From: an uncultured Bacteroidia bacterium
GTDB taxonomy: Bacteria; Bacteroidota; Bacteroidia; Bacteroidales; UBA932
Length of the DNA: 64,000 nucleotides
Assembly (NCBI GenBank): GCA_902789395.1
Contig: CADANY010000002.1
Span: 1-64,000 of the forward strand
Direction of reading: 5' to 3'
Shown here: piece after piece, positions 33,448-42,599 of the stretch
Numbering within the stretch: position 1 is the stretch's first letter
Layout of the letters: each line of letters starts with the position of its first letter
Program-made: the position numbers and the translations under genes
The notes under the pieces: model-generated
The model's database searches: none
Seen by the model: only the letters and a program-made list of their open reading frames with translations
What the model was told of the DNA's origin: nothing

Positions 33448-34211
33448 GCCGCCTTCTCGAAGTCTGCTGCGGGAACCTTGAAAGCGTCGAAGCCGCAGTG
33501 AAAGGCGGGGCAAAGCGGATCGAACTCTGCTCGGCCCTGGAACTTGACGGATTGACCCCGTCGACAGAGGATCTCCGAACGGTCAAAGCCCGGTATCCGG
33601 AACTGACGGTCCATGTTCTGATCCGCTCAGGGGCGGGCGATTTCCACTATACACAAGAAGAGATCAAGACCATGGCCGGAAAGGTCGAAGAGGCCCTGGA
33701 GTCCGGTGCGGACGGTATCGTCATCGGCTGTCTTGACAAAAACGGAGATCCCGACATCAAGGCGCTGCTGGAGCTGGTCCGCCCTGTCGAGGACTGGAAC
33801 CTCGCCCGGGAACTGGCGGACTCCGACCTCTGCCACGCCTCGAACGACGGCCACTTCTTCCCAGGGGCACCCCGAAAGGCCGTCAGCCTGACCTTCCACC
33901 GTGCATTCGATGCCAGCCGTGACCCGTTTTTCGCGCTGGAAGCACTGGCAAGCCTGGGGTTTGACCGTATCCTGACATCCGGTCAGGCGGCCTCCGCCGA
34001 AACGGGAATCCCGCTCCTGAAGAGCCTTGTCGAAAGGGCGGCCGGCCGGGTCATCATCCTCCCCGGCGGCGGGGTCTCCCCGGAAAACGCCGCCCGTATC
34101 CTTTCTGAAACCGGCGCGTCAGAAATTCATGCCTCTGCATCGGAAACGACTGACGGAAAAAAAGTCACCTCCGCAGAAAAAGTCGCGGCAATCCTTCAGG
34201 CAATCCTGTAA
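33444..34211 (+). CDS. cutC: CutC-family TIM-barrel protein
   Basis: 255 residues, close to the usual 245-255. Family motifs: LLEVCCGNLESVEAAVKGGA at the N-terminus, RIELCSALELDGLTPS, HVLIRSGAGDF, LTFHRAFDAS, LGFDRILTSGQ and IILPGGGVSPENA. CutC was named for copper tolerance in E. coli, but the biochemical role remains uncertain. It is cytosolic. The ATGA overlap with the GH29 gene couples their translation; a CutC next to a secreted fucosidase is functionally unexplained. It converges on the next gene with three bases between the stops. Confidence 0.92.
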   Translation: MSRLLEVCCGNLESVEAAVKGGAKRIELCSALELDGLTPSTEDLRTVKARYPELTVHVLIRSGAGDFHYTQEEIKTMAGKVEEALESGADGIVIGCLDKNGDPDIKALLELVRPVEDWNLARELADSDLCHASNDGHFFPGAPRKAVSLTFHRAFDASRDPFFALEALASLGFDRILTSGQAASAETGIPLLKSLVERAAGRVIILPGGGVSPENAARILSETGASEIHASASETTDGKKVTSAEKVAAILQAIL

Positions 34212-34214
34212 AGA

Positions 34215-35819
34215 TTACTTCTTCAGCTTCTTAAGGTCCTCTTCCATTCCTGCGAGCCGCATGAGGAAGGTTTCGGTAGAGAAGGAGCAATTAGCCCAGA
34301 AGGTGCGGTTGCGGTCGCGCTTGGAGTCGCGCCATTCCCATGTCGTCGGCAGCATGCCGTTGACCGCGTTCTGCTGGATCGTCATCTGGTCGCCCATCGC
34401 CTTTGCTTTGGCAAGGGAAAGCAGGTCGCCGGTGACTTCATAGTAATCAAGCCATGCATTCGCCACATTGCAGGCGCTGTTGTCGACGGGCATCTCATAG
34501 TGGTACTGCTCATGGACACAAGGGGCATTCTTTTTCGGGAAACCATCCTCTGTCAGGTCCGGATAGGCCCAGTGCACGAACTGGTCTTCGCTGAGGCGGA
34601 TCAGATCGCGGGCATTCGCCAGATCTTTTTCAGAAACAGACTCTTTATCAAGTAGATAGGAAGCATAAGGAGCCGCCGTGCAATTGGTCAGGTTCTGGTA
34701 GGGCTGCAGACCGTTTACATTCACGTCCTCGAACTGGCCGGTCATGTCGAAGGTCTCGACGGCCACTTCATCCATCCACTTCTCCGCCTTCTCCTGTGCC
34801 GGGATAAACTCGGTCAGGCCGTAACCCCGGAGCCGTTGGAAGTAGCGCAGAAGCGGATGCAGCATGGCGGAAACGTTATTGACCGGCTCTGCGGTCTCGA
34901 AATCAATCTTGATCGGAAGGGATCCGTCCTCCCGCTGGAGGCGGACATAGGTCCGGGCGATGCCGACAGCCCTGTCCATCCACGCCTTCTCACCGGTCAG
35001 GTCATACAGATCCAGGAAGGCATCACCGGCTTTGGCGGCCTCGAGAGTCATGGTCTTACCCTGGTTCCAGTCCCGCTTGGACGCCTCCAGATCCAGATAA
35101 TACGTCGGAGGGAAAAAGGCCAGCGGGTGTCCTTCCGGGTGACTCATGTCAATAAGGAACTGGGCTGCACCCCGGGCGACGGCAAGGGCATTCTCGCGGC
35201 GATGCGGGAGCTCCCGGGCGATGAAACACTCATTCCGGATCGTCGCTCCGATAATCTTGCAGGGATAGGTATTGTGGTGGTAAGACATGTCCGGGGTCGT
35301 TGCCTCGGTCCAGTGCTGGATTGCCGGAAGCATGTGGATATAAAGGGCGCCCTTGATGGCCGCCTCACGGTAATCGCGGACCGGTTCCGAATAAGGCCCC
35401 TCAAACGGGAAGTCCCGGACGAATTCGCGCTCATAGACGGTCGCGAGGACCTTCCCCGAAGCGTCAAGAGCCTCAACGGTCAGTTTGACATGGCCCGGAA
35501 CAATGTCTTTCCAAATCGGGGACAGATCTGCGCAGGCACACGTTGAGATAAAGTTCCATGATCCTTCTCCCTCTTTTTGGGAAACGGTAAAGCGGTATTT
35601 TTCAGCACCTTCCACCGATGCAATATCAAAGGCGGGAGCATACATGAACTTTTTGGCGAAACCGTTCCAGCAGGGATTGCGTCCCTCGGAAGCGGGACGG
35701 ACTGGCTCCTGGTATTCCCGTACGGCTTGGGCGTTGAGATCAGAATAGATGTTTTTTTCGGCGCAGCCGGCCAGCAGGGCCAGCAGCGGAAGACAAAGCA
35801 GAAGTTTTCTGTGTTTCAT
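34215..35819 (-). CDS. Lipoprotein with alpha/alpha-toroid (six-hairpin glycosidase-like) domain
   Basis: 534 residues from ATG 35819, giving a lipobox LLALLAGC (Cys19); an upstream ATG at 35870 would bury the signal. Residues about 40-145 look like a beta-sandwich. The rest is helical with repeating toroid features (GAAQFLIDMSHPEG, TYVRLQREDGSLPIKID, LRYFQRLRGYGL, ACNVANAWLDYYEVTGD). This resembles six-hairpin glycosidases or uronyl epimerase-like toroids, but I cannot assign a family or catalytic residues. It lies 10 bases after the metallophosphatase gene, so the two are probably one transcript. Confidence 0.7.
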   Translation of the reverse strand: MKHRKLLLCLPLLALLAGCAEKNIYSDLNAQAVREYQEPVRPASEGRNPCWNGFAKKFMYAPAFDIASVEGAEKYRFTVSQKEGEGSWNFISTCACADLSPIWKDIVPGHVKLTVEALDASGKVLATVYEREFVRDFPFEGPYSEPVRDYREAAIKGALYIHMLPAIQHWTEATTPDMSYHHNTYPCKIIGATIRNECFIARELPHRRENALAVARGAAQFLIDMSHPEGHPLAFFPPTYYLDLEASKRDWNQGKTMTLEAAKAGDAFLDLYDLTGEKAWMDRAVGIARTYVRLQREDGSLPIKIDFETAEPVNNVSAMLHPLLRYFQRLRGYGLTEFIPAQEKAEKWMDEVAVETFDMTGQFEDVNVNGLQPYQNLTNCTAAPYASYLLDKESVSEKDLANARDLIRLSEDQFVHWAYPDLTEDGFPKKNAPCVHEQYHYEMPVDNSACNVANAWLDYYEVTGDLLSLAKAKAMGDQMTIQQNAVNGMLPTTWEWRDSKRDRNRTFWANCSFSTETFLMRLAGMEEDLKKLKK

Positions 35820-35829
35820 AATATAGCAG

Positions 35830-36939
35830 TTATTTAAGTTCCCGTTTGATTCCATGGTCTCCGACGACAAAGTACCGGTCTCCTTCGATCAGGAGCGCGC
35901 GGCCCCGGTGCTTGCGGCGGTTGACCCTGTTGTCGACGTTGACGTCGATGACTTTCCCGTCATAGAACGTACTGACGTCCTTGAATATCGTATGGCCGAC
36001 AATAAGATGGTCGACTCCGAACCGGTCCAGCAGGAGCCCCAGGGTATCGGCCGGGACCGGACGGCGCTTTTCTTCCTGATGGACAAGCCCCCGGTACCAG
36101 ATCGGTCCAAAACTTCCGTAAAGGAATGCCAGCGTATCGGAAAGGGCTTTCCGTTCTTTATTTCTGAGAAAGATCGCATCGCTCATCCGCCGGTTGACCG
36201 TTTCGGCCGGCAGGTTCCATCGATAAAAATCCCCGCCGAGACCGGCATGGACAAAGAGGTCCCGGCCGACAATCCCGATCGTATTCCAGGAGGCGATCCA
36301 GCGGCCAAGTTCGGAAGAAGGACCGAAAAGGTCCCGGTACTCCATTCCGAGCTCACGGGCAAGGATCCCGTATTTCGGCTTGGCGTACCGCATATCCCCG
36401 GCGAGTTGCATGGGTTCATGATTGCCAAGAAGCATCGTTACGCAGCCTCCTGCTCTTTCAGCTTCCTGTTGGAGCTTATAGAAAAACCAGAAAATCTGCA
36501 CGACATCTTCGCCCCGGTCGAAAATATCACCGATCACAACAAGGCGGCTGCGCCCGAAGGACCAGTTTAGATCCCTATCAATCACGTTATTCCCACGAAG
36601 AAGGCTGACTACGCAGTCCAGCCGGCCGTGCGGGTCTGACATCACGAAGATCCGGTCCGGCTGCTCTCCGGATCGCCACGGCTGGCGCCGGAAAGGACGG
36701 AGGGAGACTTCGAATGGATAACGCCCGCGGTGGTCGGTTACCTTCAAGGTCCGCGGCGCTTCGGGAAGGATCGTATCGAAAACCGTTCCCGCCGCGTCGA
36801 CGGTGATGACCCGCACCCCCGATTCCGTATAGAGGACATAGGGACCGTCCACAGAAAGGGAATCACGGGTTTCCCGCGCCTGGGTTCCGGCGGCGAAGAG
36901 AACAAGGACGGAAACAAAAAAAAAACGGATCGGTTTCAT
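35830..36939 (-). CDS. Secreted metallophosphoesterase (Shewanella-like protein phosphatase type)
   Basis: 369 residues with a signal peptide (about 1-21, LFAAGTQA). Calcineurin-like metal motifs are complete: MSDPHGRLD, VVIGDIFDRGEDV, LLGNHEPMQ, LFVHAGLGG and IVGHTIFKDV. The layout matches bacterial PPP-type phosphatases with an N-terminal extension of about 100 residues. It would dephosphorylate phosphoproteins or phosphoesters outside the cytoplasm. No clear TAnnTTTG element is seen before the start; the divergent S1/P1 nuclease gene begins 106 bases away. Confidence 0.88.
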   Translation of the reverse strand: MKPIRFFFVSVLVLFAAGTQARETRDSLSVDGPYVLYTESGVRVITVDAAGTVFDTILPEAPRTLKVTDHRGRYPFEVSLRPFRRQPWRSGEQPDRIFVMSDPHGRLDCVVSLLRGNNVIDRDLNWSFGRSRLVVIGDIFDRGEDVVQIFWFFYKLQQEAERAGGCVTMLLGNHEPMQLAGDMRYAKPKYGILARELGMEYRDLFGPSSELGRWIASWNTIGIVGRDLFVHAGLGGDFYRWNLPAETVNRRMSDAIFLRNKERKALSDTLAFLYGSFGPIWYRGLVHQEEKRRPVPADTLGLLLDRFGVDHLIVGHTIFKDVSTFYDGKVIDVNVDNRVNRRKHRGRALLIEGDRYFVVGDHGIKRELK

Positions 36940-37017
36940 CAGGGAACGGTATTGCTTCTGCGAAGATGCGAAATTCCGCGGAGTTTTCCAATAGAGACGT
37001 TTTTCTGAAAAAATCCT

Positions 37018-37025
37018 TATCTTTG
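37018..37025 (+). promoter_or_regulatory. -7 promoter element for the S1/P1 nuclease gene
   Basis: TATCTTTG, 20 bases upstream of the ATG at 37046. Confidence 0.65.
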
Positions 37026-37045
37026 TTTATCAGAGATTTCCCGTT

Positions 37046-37843
37046 ATGAAAAAACTGCTCCTTTCTCTCTTGCTGCAGGTCTTCTGCTGCCTCCCGTCCC
37101 TGGGATGGGGCCGCCTCGGCCACGCAACCATCGCAGAGATCGCCGAGCGGCATCTCACCCCCGCCGCCCGGGCCAACATCGAAAGATATACCCACGGAAC
37201 CCCGCTTGCGACCTATTCAAGCTGGATGGACGAAGTCGTCAACACCCCGCCTTACAAGGAGACGCTCGCCGGCTGGCATGCTTCCATCGTCACCCCGGAC
37301 TGCCGGAGTCCGCTCTATCTCCGCCGCCTCCGCCGTAACTGCAAGGATACAGTCTCGGGACTTGACATGATGCGGGAAATGTTGCGGGACTACCGGGAAA
37401 TGCCGGACAGTATGGTCCTTGAAGCGATCAAGTGCATTGTCCATATGGTCGGAGACTTCCACTGCCCCGCCCACGTCCGCTATACGGATGAGCACAATGA
37501 GCTGAAGTATCCGGTCACGTTCTTCGGGAAAGAGACGACCCTGCATGCCGTCTGGGATACCGGACTGATCCAGAAATACAGCGGCCTGGTCTATACGGAC
37601 TATAAGGAATACGCCGACCGGCTCGACACCTGGTCGCGCCGGGAGCAGCGCCGGGTAAGTAAGGGATGGGCACGGGAGTGGTTCGAGGACTGTGCCCGCG
37701 ATGTCCGGCCGTATATCCGGACCGTTCCGGAGGGCGCAGAGCTCGGACAAGAGTTCGTCGACGGACACATTGCCCTCGCGGAGCTGGAACTGCGGAAAGC
37801 CGCCTACCAGCTCGCCAAGGCCCTGAATACGATTTTTGGATAG
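37046..37843 (+). CDS. S1/P1 nuclease family protein, secreted
   Basis: 265 residues. The signal peptide ends at PSLG so that the mature chain starts with Trp21 in WGRLGH; in this family the mature N-terminal Trp and following His bind zinc. Further zinc ligands are visible in SSWMDEV, AGWHAS, HMVGDFHCPAH and LHAVWDTGLI. The enzyme degrades single-stranded DNA or RNA and 3'-nucleotides in the periplasm or outside, for nucleotide scavenging. The next gene follows after seven bases. Confidence 0.92.
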   Translation: MKKLLLSLLLQVFCCLPSLGWGRLGHATIAEIAERHLTPAARANIERYTHGTPLATYSSWMDEVVNTPPYKETLAGWHASIVTPDCRSPLYLRRLRRNCKDTVSGLDMMREMLRDYREMPDSMVLEAIKCIVHMVGDFHCPAHVRYTDEHNELKYPVTFFGKETTLHAVWDTGLIQKYSGLVYTDYKEYADRLDTWSRREQRRVSKGWAREWFEDCARDVRPYIRTVPEGAELGQEFVDGHIALAELELRKAAYQLAKALNTIFG

Positions 37844-37850
37844 CATCGCT

Positions 37851-38540
37851 ATGGTCGGAACCATCGTCAATACGGTCTGCATCATTACCGGGACCCTCGT
37901 CGGGACCCTTTTCAAGAAGGGGCTCGGGGAGAAGTATACGAAGACGCTGTTCAACGCGATGGGCCTTGCGTCCCTCGCTCTCGGGGCGTCCTCTTTCGTA
38001 CAGAATATGCCGAAAAGCGAATTCCCGGTCCTGTTTATCCTGAGCCTCGCCCTCGGCGGGGTTGTCGGAACAGCGCTGGATCTGGACGGAAGGGTCCACC
38101 GTCTGATTGCCAAAAAGTCCGGTGAGGGGCTGGCGAAAGGCATTATTTCTGCCTCCCTGCTCTTTTGTATCGGAACGTTTTCGATCGTCGGGCCGGTTAT
38201 GAGCGCCCTCAACGGAGACAATACTTTCCTGTTTACGAATTCAACGCTGGATCTTGTCACGTCCATGGTCTTCGCAACGACCTACGGAATCGGAATCATC
38301 ATCACGGCCCCGATCCTGTTCTGCTGGCAAGGGATGTTTTATCTCATTGCCAAACTGGCCGGCGGAACGGCGATCATGCAGGGCACGCTTGTCAACGAAC
38401 TCGCGATCGTCGGTGGCGTCCTCATTATTTCTTCCGGTCTGTCCATCCTTGAAATCAAGGATTGCAAGACACTGAACTACCTTCCGGCGCTGCTCGTGCC
38501 GGTTCTCTGGTTTCTGCTGAAAGGACTCTTCGGAATCTAG
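37851..38540 (+). CDS. DUF554 family membrane protein
   Basis: 229 residues from ATG 37851 (MVGTIVNTVCIITGTLVG); an in-frame TTG at 37836 would overlap the nuclease gene. About six to seven hydrophobic helices and the typical N-terminal GTLVG...KKGL, LALGGVVGTALDLDG and SLLFCIGTFSIVGP segments match YdfK/YqgA-type DUF554 proteins. Inner membrane; function not established, transport suspected. Translated from the same transcript as the S1/P1 nuclease. Its stop overlaps the 3' end of the convergent permease gene by four bases. Confidence 0.88.
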   Translation: MVGTIVNTVCIITGTLVGTLFKKGLGEKYTKTLFNAMGLASLALGASSFVQNMPKSEFPVLFILSLALGGVVGTALDLDGRVHRLIAKKSGEGLAKGIISASLLFCIGTFSIVGPVMSALNGDNTFLFTNSTLDLVTSMVFATTYGIGIIITAPILFCWQGMFYLIAKLAGGTAIMQGTLVNELAIVGGVLIISSGLSILEIKDCKTLNYLPALLVPVLWFLLKGLFGI

Positions 38541-39685
38541 GATTCCAGCCACTGATCCTCTTCCGTACGGTCGGGCATCAGGCGCCGCACCGGCTTGAGG
38601 TGATAGAAAAAGCGGCTTGCAATCACTCGGATGACGGTATAGGCCGGGATCGCTACCAGCATCCCGAGCATACCGCCGACATGACCGGCGACAAGCAGGA
38701 CGATAAAGATTTCCAGCGGACTGGCCTTGATACTGGTCGAATAGATAAGCGGCTGATAGATAAAGTTATCAATCAGTTGGGCTCCCATCATGACGGCAAA
38801 GACGACCAGGGCGAAGATCCAAAGATTGACATCCAGCCCGGCCCCCGTTCCATACTTGATGATCACACCAAGGACAACGCCGATAATCTCTCCGATAAGC
38901 GGTCCGACATAGGGAATCACGTTCAGGATACCGGCGATGAAGGCGATACCGACGGCATACGTGAAGGGTAGCCGGGCGATGGCCCAGAGTCCCAGGAAAT
39001 CAACCAAGGCAACGCCCAGCACCTCGATCGTCAGTCCGACGAAATACCGGGAAAGCAGGAAATCGATCTCATGGATTGTCTTTCCTACACTCGGTTCAAT
39101 GCGGTCCGGGACGAGCGCTCCGACGATGCGCCCGAAAAGGAATTCATCCTTTATAAAAAAGAAGGAAATGAAGACGACCGAGAAAATCCCGATCGCCGTT
39201 CCGGAAACGGCCGACGCGACGGATCCGAGAATGCTCGTTACGTTGCTCACATTCAGGGCTTCCCGCATCTTGTTGATCAACAGGCCGACGGCATTGAAAT
39301 CCGGACCGAGGGAAGGGAACAGGCCTATCAGCCACTGGTTGAACGCCTCAAGCGGGGCAGCGCCGGAGAGCCCCCTGTTGTTGAAGATTGCGGCATCCTT
39401 GACGATCCGGACGACAACCGGAACGGCCTGTGTGATGATCAGGCCGAGAACCAGCATGATAAAAACGATCGTCAGGATGGAAAGGAGCCAGTCCGGAGCG
39501 GAGCGTCCTTTGATTTTGAAACGACGGAGGCGGCGCATGACCGGCCGGCCTATCAATGAGACGACAAAGGCCGCAATGATATAGACCAGCACACTGCGGA
39601 AATACCAGCAGAGTACGGCGACGATGCCAAGGATCCCAAGGGTTATGATATACCGGGCGAGCCGGTCGATGCTTCTTTCCTCCAT
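38537..39685 (-). CDS. AI-2E/PerM family transporter
   Basis: 382 residues with about eight hydrophobic helices: two N-terminal pairs (about 10-45, 60-85), a cytoplasmic/periplasmic loop region (about 90-145), and the conserved C-terminal core VGIAFIAGILNVIPYVGPLIG, followed by the LIDNFIYQPLIYS block. Family members have been linked to AI-2 export or sodium/proton antiport; neither can be assigned here. It follows the DUF4923 gene after four bases in the same direction. Confidence 0.9.
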   Translation of the reverse strand: MEERSIDRLARYIITLGILGIVAVLCWYFRSVLVYIIAAFVVSLIGRPVMRRLRRFKIKGRSAPDWLLSILTIVFIMLVLGLIITQAVPVVVRIVKDAAIFNNRGLSGAAPLEAFNQWLIGLFPSLGPDFNAVGLLINKMREALNVSNVTSILGSVASAVSGTAIGIFSVVFISFFFIKDEFLFGRIVGALVPDRIEPSVGKTIHEIDFLLSRYFVGLTIEVLGVALVDFLGLWAIARLPFTYAVGIAFIAGILNVIPYVGPLIGEIIGVVLGVIIKYGTGAGLDVNLWIFALVVFAVMMGAQLIDNFIYQPLIYSTSIKASPLEIFIVLLVAGHVGGMLGMLVAIPAYTVIRVIASRFFYHLKPVRRLMPDRTEEDQWLES

Positions 39686-39689
39686 CTTT

Positions 39690-40328
39690 TTACTTGGCCA
39701 GTTTAACGCCGAGTTTGAAATTGTCGTAGCCTTCCGCCAATTTGGTCACGGCGGCCACCTCGGAAGAGGCCTGACCGACGACGGATGCAACTTTCTTCAG
39801 GAATGCGAGGGCCTTGTTGGCCTGGAAAAGCATTTCGGCACCGGAAGAAGTCGACTTGAGAGTTCCGGTCATCGAAAGATACTGGAACTTCTTACCGAAA
39901 GTAAGGGTAACCGTATTCTCCCCGTCTCCTACCTTGTAGGTTCCCGGGATGTTGATCCCCATAACTCCTAGCGTAAAGGTGTTATCCTCGCTGTTGAAGG
40001 TCCATGTCATCGCGCCGGGTTTGATTCCGACCTTGGCGAGCTGGGCGTCAATTTTCGATTCGATGCCGGATGCGACAGCCGAACCGCCGATGTTCGAAAG
40101 GACTCCGCCTTCCGAGCTGCCCAGACCGACGGCGACACCGTTATAGGTATACGTTCCATTCAGGCTGACGGGGGCGGAATATACCGTCCCGGCGAGTCCG
40201 TTGACAATATTGGAAATCGTATTGGAGGCTTTGCCGCCAAGAAGACCGCCGAGCAGTGACTGGGCGGAAGCCGCGCCTGCGAAAGACAGGGCAACGGCAA
40301 GGGTAAGCATTACTTTTTTCATAATCAT
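39690..40328 (-). CDS. DUF4923 (lipocalin-like) family secreted protein
   Basis: 212 residues with a signal peptide (SFAGAASAQ, about 1-22) and a glycine-rich start (SLLGGLLGG). The central beta-rich part (GAMTWTFNSEDNTFTLGVMG, TYKVGDGENTVTLTFG) fits DUF4923, a Bacteroidales family with a lipocalin-like barrel. The C-terminal region is helical. It is probably periplasmic or surface-associated; function unknown. The start may be the ATG two codons in (MKKVMLTL). It lies between the ThiL-like and AI-2E-family genes in one direction. Confidence 0.75.
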   Translation of the reverse strand: MIMKKVMLTLAVALSFAGAASAQSLLGGLLGGKASNTISNIVNGLAGTVYSAPVSLNGTYTYNGVAVGLGSSEGGVLSNIGGSAVASGIESKIDAQLAKVGIKPGAMTWTFNSEDNTFTLGVMGINIPGTYKVGDGENTVTLTFGKKFQYLSMTGTLKSTSSGAEMLFQANKALAFLKKVASVVGQASSEVAAVTKLAEGYDNFKLGVKLAK

Positions 40329-40362
40329 TCTATTGTAAGTAAGTTCGTTCTGCTATTTCTGC

Positions 40363-41370
40363 TTAATCCTGGTGATCGTTCCATCCCTGGGCGCGAAGGG
40401 GCAGTTCGACGCCGTCGGGAGTCACAAGAACCGTACCGGCCTCGGGCTGGGCCAGGTGGCCGATGATATCGAATGTCTGGAAATCCCTGCGGAATTTTTC
40501 CATCGCAAGGATCGGCACGACGAAAAGGAGCCGGCAGTCCTCTCCTCCGTTCATTGCGGCGGAAACAGGGTCGATGTCCAGTTCGCGCCCGGCGGCAAAA
40601 CTGTTCCCTTCAAAAGGAATACGGTCTGCATAGACCTTGGCGCCCAGGCCGGTCTGCCGGGAAATGCGCTTGACGGCATCAGACAGGCCGCGGGAAACGA
40701 AAACGCCCGCCGACGGATAGATTTCTTCCGTTTCCAGCCGGGCTACGATTCCGTCTCCGAGCTCCGGCTTCAAGTAGGCCCCTACAAGCATTTTATATGT
40801 CTCAAGATCGGGCTGTTTCCCCGTCTTTTCGTAGTCTGCCCGTCCCTTTTCGAGAATCCGCATCCCAAGATATGCGGCGCCAAGGCTGCCGGAAACACAA
40901 AGAAGATCCTTGCTTTTCGGTGCCGGAATCCGCGCAGAGGTCAATTTCCCGCGCGTCCCCGTCATGGACACCCCAACGGTCAGTCCGTTCGGTGAGGGGA
41001 CCAGATCCAGGGAGACCTGCCCGATGCTGTGTTCCTTGAAGGCATGGACCATCCCGGACCAGAGGGCGCGGACCTCACCGAAATCGAGTTTAGAAGAAAG
41101 GCCGAGGGTTACGGTCGCCGCCTGGGGATGAGCCAGGAGGGCATACAGTTCCCCGACGACCGACGTCACGCACTTATATCCCAAATGCTGGAACGGGAAA
41201 TAGACAAGGTTAAAGTCCATCCCCTCTATGAAAAGGCGGGAACAGGTAAAGACCCGGTCCCCGGCTTCCGCCGCAAAGGCCGGCGTAAGGTCCGGGTTGA
41301 AACCGCCCTCTTTCAAAAGCGTCGCGACGGCCTCTACTCTGCCGATATCTGTGAAATTCTGTGCTGCCAT
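40363..41370 (-). CDS. thiL: Thiamine-monophosphate kinase-like protein (ThiL/AIR synthase fold)
   Basis: 335 residues. The PurM/ThiL fold is indicated by FNLVYFPFQHLGYKCVTSVVGELYA (metal/nucleotide-binding N-terminal part), the SGSLGAAYLGMRILEKGR segment, PELGDGIVARLE and the C-terminal AMNGGEDCRLLFVVP, where GGEDYxL is typical of ThiL. Bacteroidota homologues have this length. It would phosphorylate thiamine monophosphate to the diphosphate in the cytosol. One point of caution: the usual N-terminal DD of ThiL is not evident (GMDFN here). It has a promoter element divergent from the EEP hydrolase gene. Confidence 0.82.
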   Translation of the reverse strand: MAAQNFTDIGRVEAVATLLKEGGFNPDLTPAFAAEAGDRVFTCSRLFIEGMDFNLVYFPFQHLGYKCVTSVVGELYALLAHPQAATVTLGLSSKLDFGEVRALWSGMVHAFKEHSIGQVSLDLVPSPNGLTVGVSMTGTRGKLTSARIPAPKSKDLLCVSGSLGAAYLGMRILEKGRADYEKTGKQPDLETYKMLVGAYLKPELGDGIVARLETEEIYPSAGVFVSRGLSDAVKRISRQTGLGAKVYADRIPFEGNSFAAGRELDIDPVSAAMNGGEDCRLLFVVPILAMEKFRRDFQTFDIIGHLAQPEAGTVLVTPDGVELPLRAQGWNDHQD

Positions 41371-41394
41371 GTTATATTTTATTCCGGTTCTCTA

Positions 41395-41402
41395 CAAAAT
41401 TA
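41395..41402 (-). promoter_or_regulatory. -7 promoter element for the ThiL-like gene
   Basis: TAATTTTG on the minus strand, 24 bases upstream of the start at 41370; 11 bases from the divergent element. Confidence 0.55.
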
Positions 41403-41413
41403 ATAATTATTGC

Positions 41414-41421
41414 TAAATTTG
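41414..41421 (+). promoter_or_regulatory. -7 promoter element for the EEP hydrolase gene
   Basis: TAAATTTG, 21 bases upstream of ATG 41443; an upstream ATG at 41410 would precede the promoter. Confidence 0.55.
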
Positions 41422-41442
41422 GAGACACAAAACTATCCGTTT

Positions 41443-42288
41443 ATGAAAAAGATCTTATTCTCCCTTCTCGCCCTTCTGGCCATTCTTCCCCAGACGGCTT
41501 CAGCTGCGAAGAAAAATGAACCGGCCCGCCTGACCGTCATGTCTTATAACATCCGGAACGGAGAGGCCAAGGACGGCACCAACTCCTGGGAGTTCCGTTA
41601 TCCCGCCTCGGCCATGATGTTGGAGGATCAGAAACCGGATATCTTCGGTGTCCAGGAAGCCTATCTCTACCAGGTCAAGTATCTGACCGAATTCCCCGGC
41701 TATTACAAGAGCGTCGGTGTCGGCCGCGACGATGGCAAGACCAAGGGTGAGTATATGAGCATCTTCTATAACAAGAAGACGATCAAAATGATCAAATGGG
41801 GAACATTCTGGCTCTCTGAAACGCCGGATGAACCCTCCTTCGGATGGGATGCAGCCTGCCGCCGGACGGCGACATGGGCCCTTCTGAAAGACAAGAAGAG
41901 CGGAAAGAAGTTCTACTATGTCAACACGCACCTCGACCACAAGGGCTGGGAGGCCCGCCGGAACGGTCTGAAACTGATCGTCGACTATATTGACAAGATG
42001 AACCCGAAGGGTTATCCGATGGTCCTGACGGGCGATTTCAACATGACCCCCGACCGTCCGGAATTCGACGAACTCCGCAAGCGGATGCAGGATGCCCGCG
42101 AGATTGCTCCGGTTACGGACCATCTCCCGACTTTCAACGGCTGGGGCAAAGTCGATAAGGATATCATCGACTATATCTTCGTCAAGGGCTGGGGCAAGTG
42201 CATCTCTTATGAGACGGTCCGGAAACCGTATATGGACCGTAAGTTCATCTCCGACCACTACCCGATCAAGGCCGTTCTGGAGTTCTAG
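41443..42288 (+). CDS. Secreted endonuclease/exonuclease/phosphatase family hydrolase
   Basis: 281 residues from ATG 41443; the signal peptide is about 1-22 (LPQTASAAK). EEP-fold motifs: VMSYNIRNGE, IFGVQEAYL (metal Glu), YVNTHLDHKG, LTGDFNMTPD and the terminal SDHYPIKA. Secreted Bacteroidota members of this type act on phosphoesters, possibly phospholipid head groups or sugar phosphates; nuclease action is also possible. It converges on the STAS gene, with a four-base stop overlap. Confidence 0.9.
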   Translation: MKKILFSLLALLAILPQTASAAKKNEPARLTVMSYNIRNGEAKDGTNSWEFRYPASAMMLEDQKPDIFGVQEAYLYQVKYLTEFPGYYKSVGVGRDDGKTKGEYMSIFYNKKTIKMIKWGTFWLSETPDEPSFGWDAACRRTATWALLKDKKSGKKFYYVNTHLDHKGWEARRNGLKLIVDYIDKMNPKGYPMVLTGDFNMTPDRPEFDELRKRMQDAREIAPVTDHLPTFNGWGKVDKDIIDYIFVKGWGKCISYETVRKPYMDRKFISDHYPIKAVLEF

Positions 42289-42596
42289 GCGTTCTCGATC
42301 TCGAACAGGTTCAGGAATCCCGTCATGACAAAAATCTGACGGATATCATTGTTGATTCCGTGAATAATGACGCGGCCGCCTTTGGAGGCCGCGGCTTTTC
42401 GTATGGAGAGGAAGATACGGAGCCCGGAACTGCTGATATACGTCAGTTCCCGACAGTCCAGAATAATCGTCTTTTCTGCCGATTCGATCAACGGCTGGAC
42501 GGCAACGGCGGCTTCACCGGAAGCCGGCGTGTCAAGACGGCCGACAAACGTTGCGACCAGTGTATTCTTTCCCTGCTCATTTACAAGAATTTCCAT
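42285..42596 (-). CDS. STAS-domain anti-sigma factor antagonist
   Basis: 103 residues forming one STAS domain (SpoIIAA/RsbV-like): FVGRLDTPASGEA, then IILDCRELTYISSSGLRIFL. The serines in YISSSGLR hold the site that partner kinases phosphorylate. Last gene of the six-gene operon, three bases after the SpoIIE gene, whose phosphatase and kinase-like domains are its obvious partners. No sigma factor is encoded nearby, so the final target of the switch is unknown. Confidence 0.92.
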   Translation of the reverse strand: MEILVNEQGKNTLVATFVGRLDTPASGEAAVAVQPLIESAEKTIILDCRELTYISSSGLRIFLSIRKAAASKGGRVIIHGINNDIRQIFVMTGFLNLFEIENA

Positions 42597-42599
42597 GGT

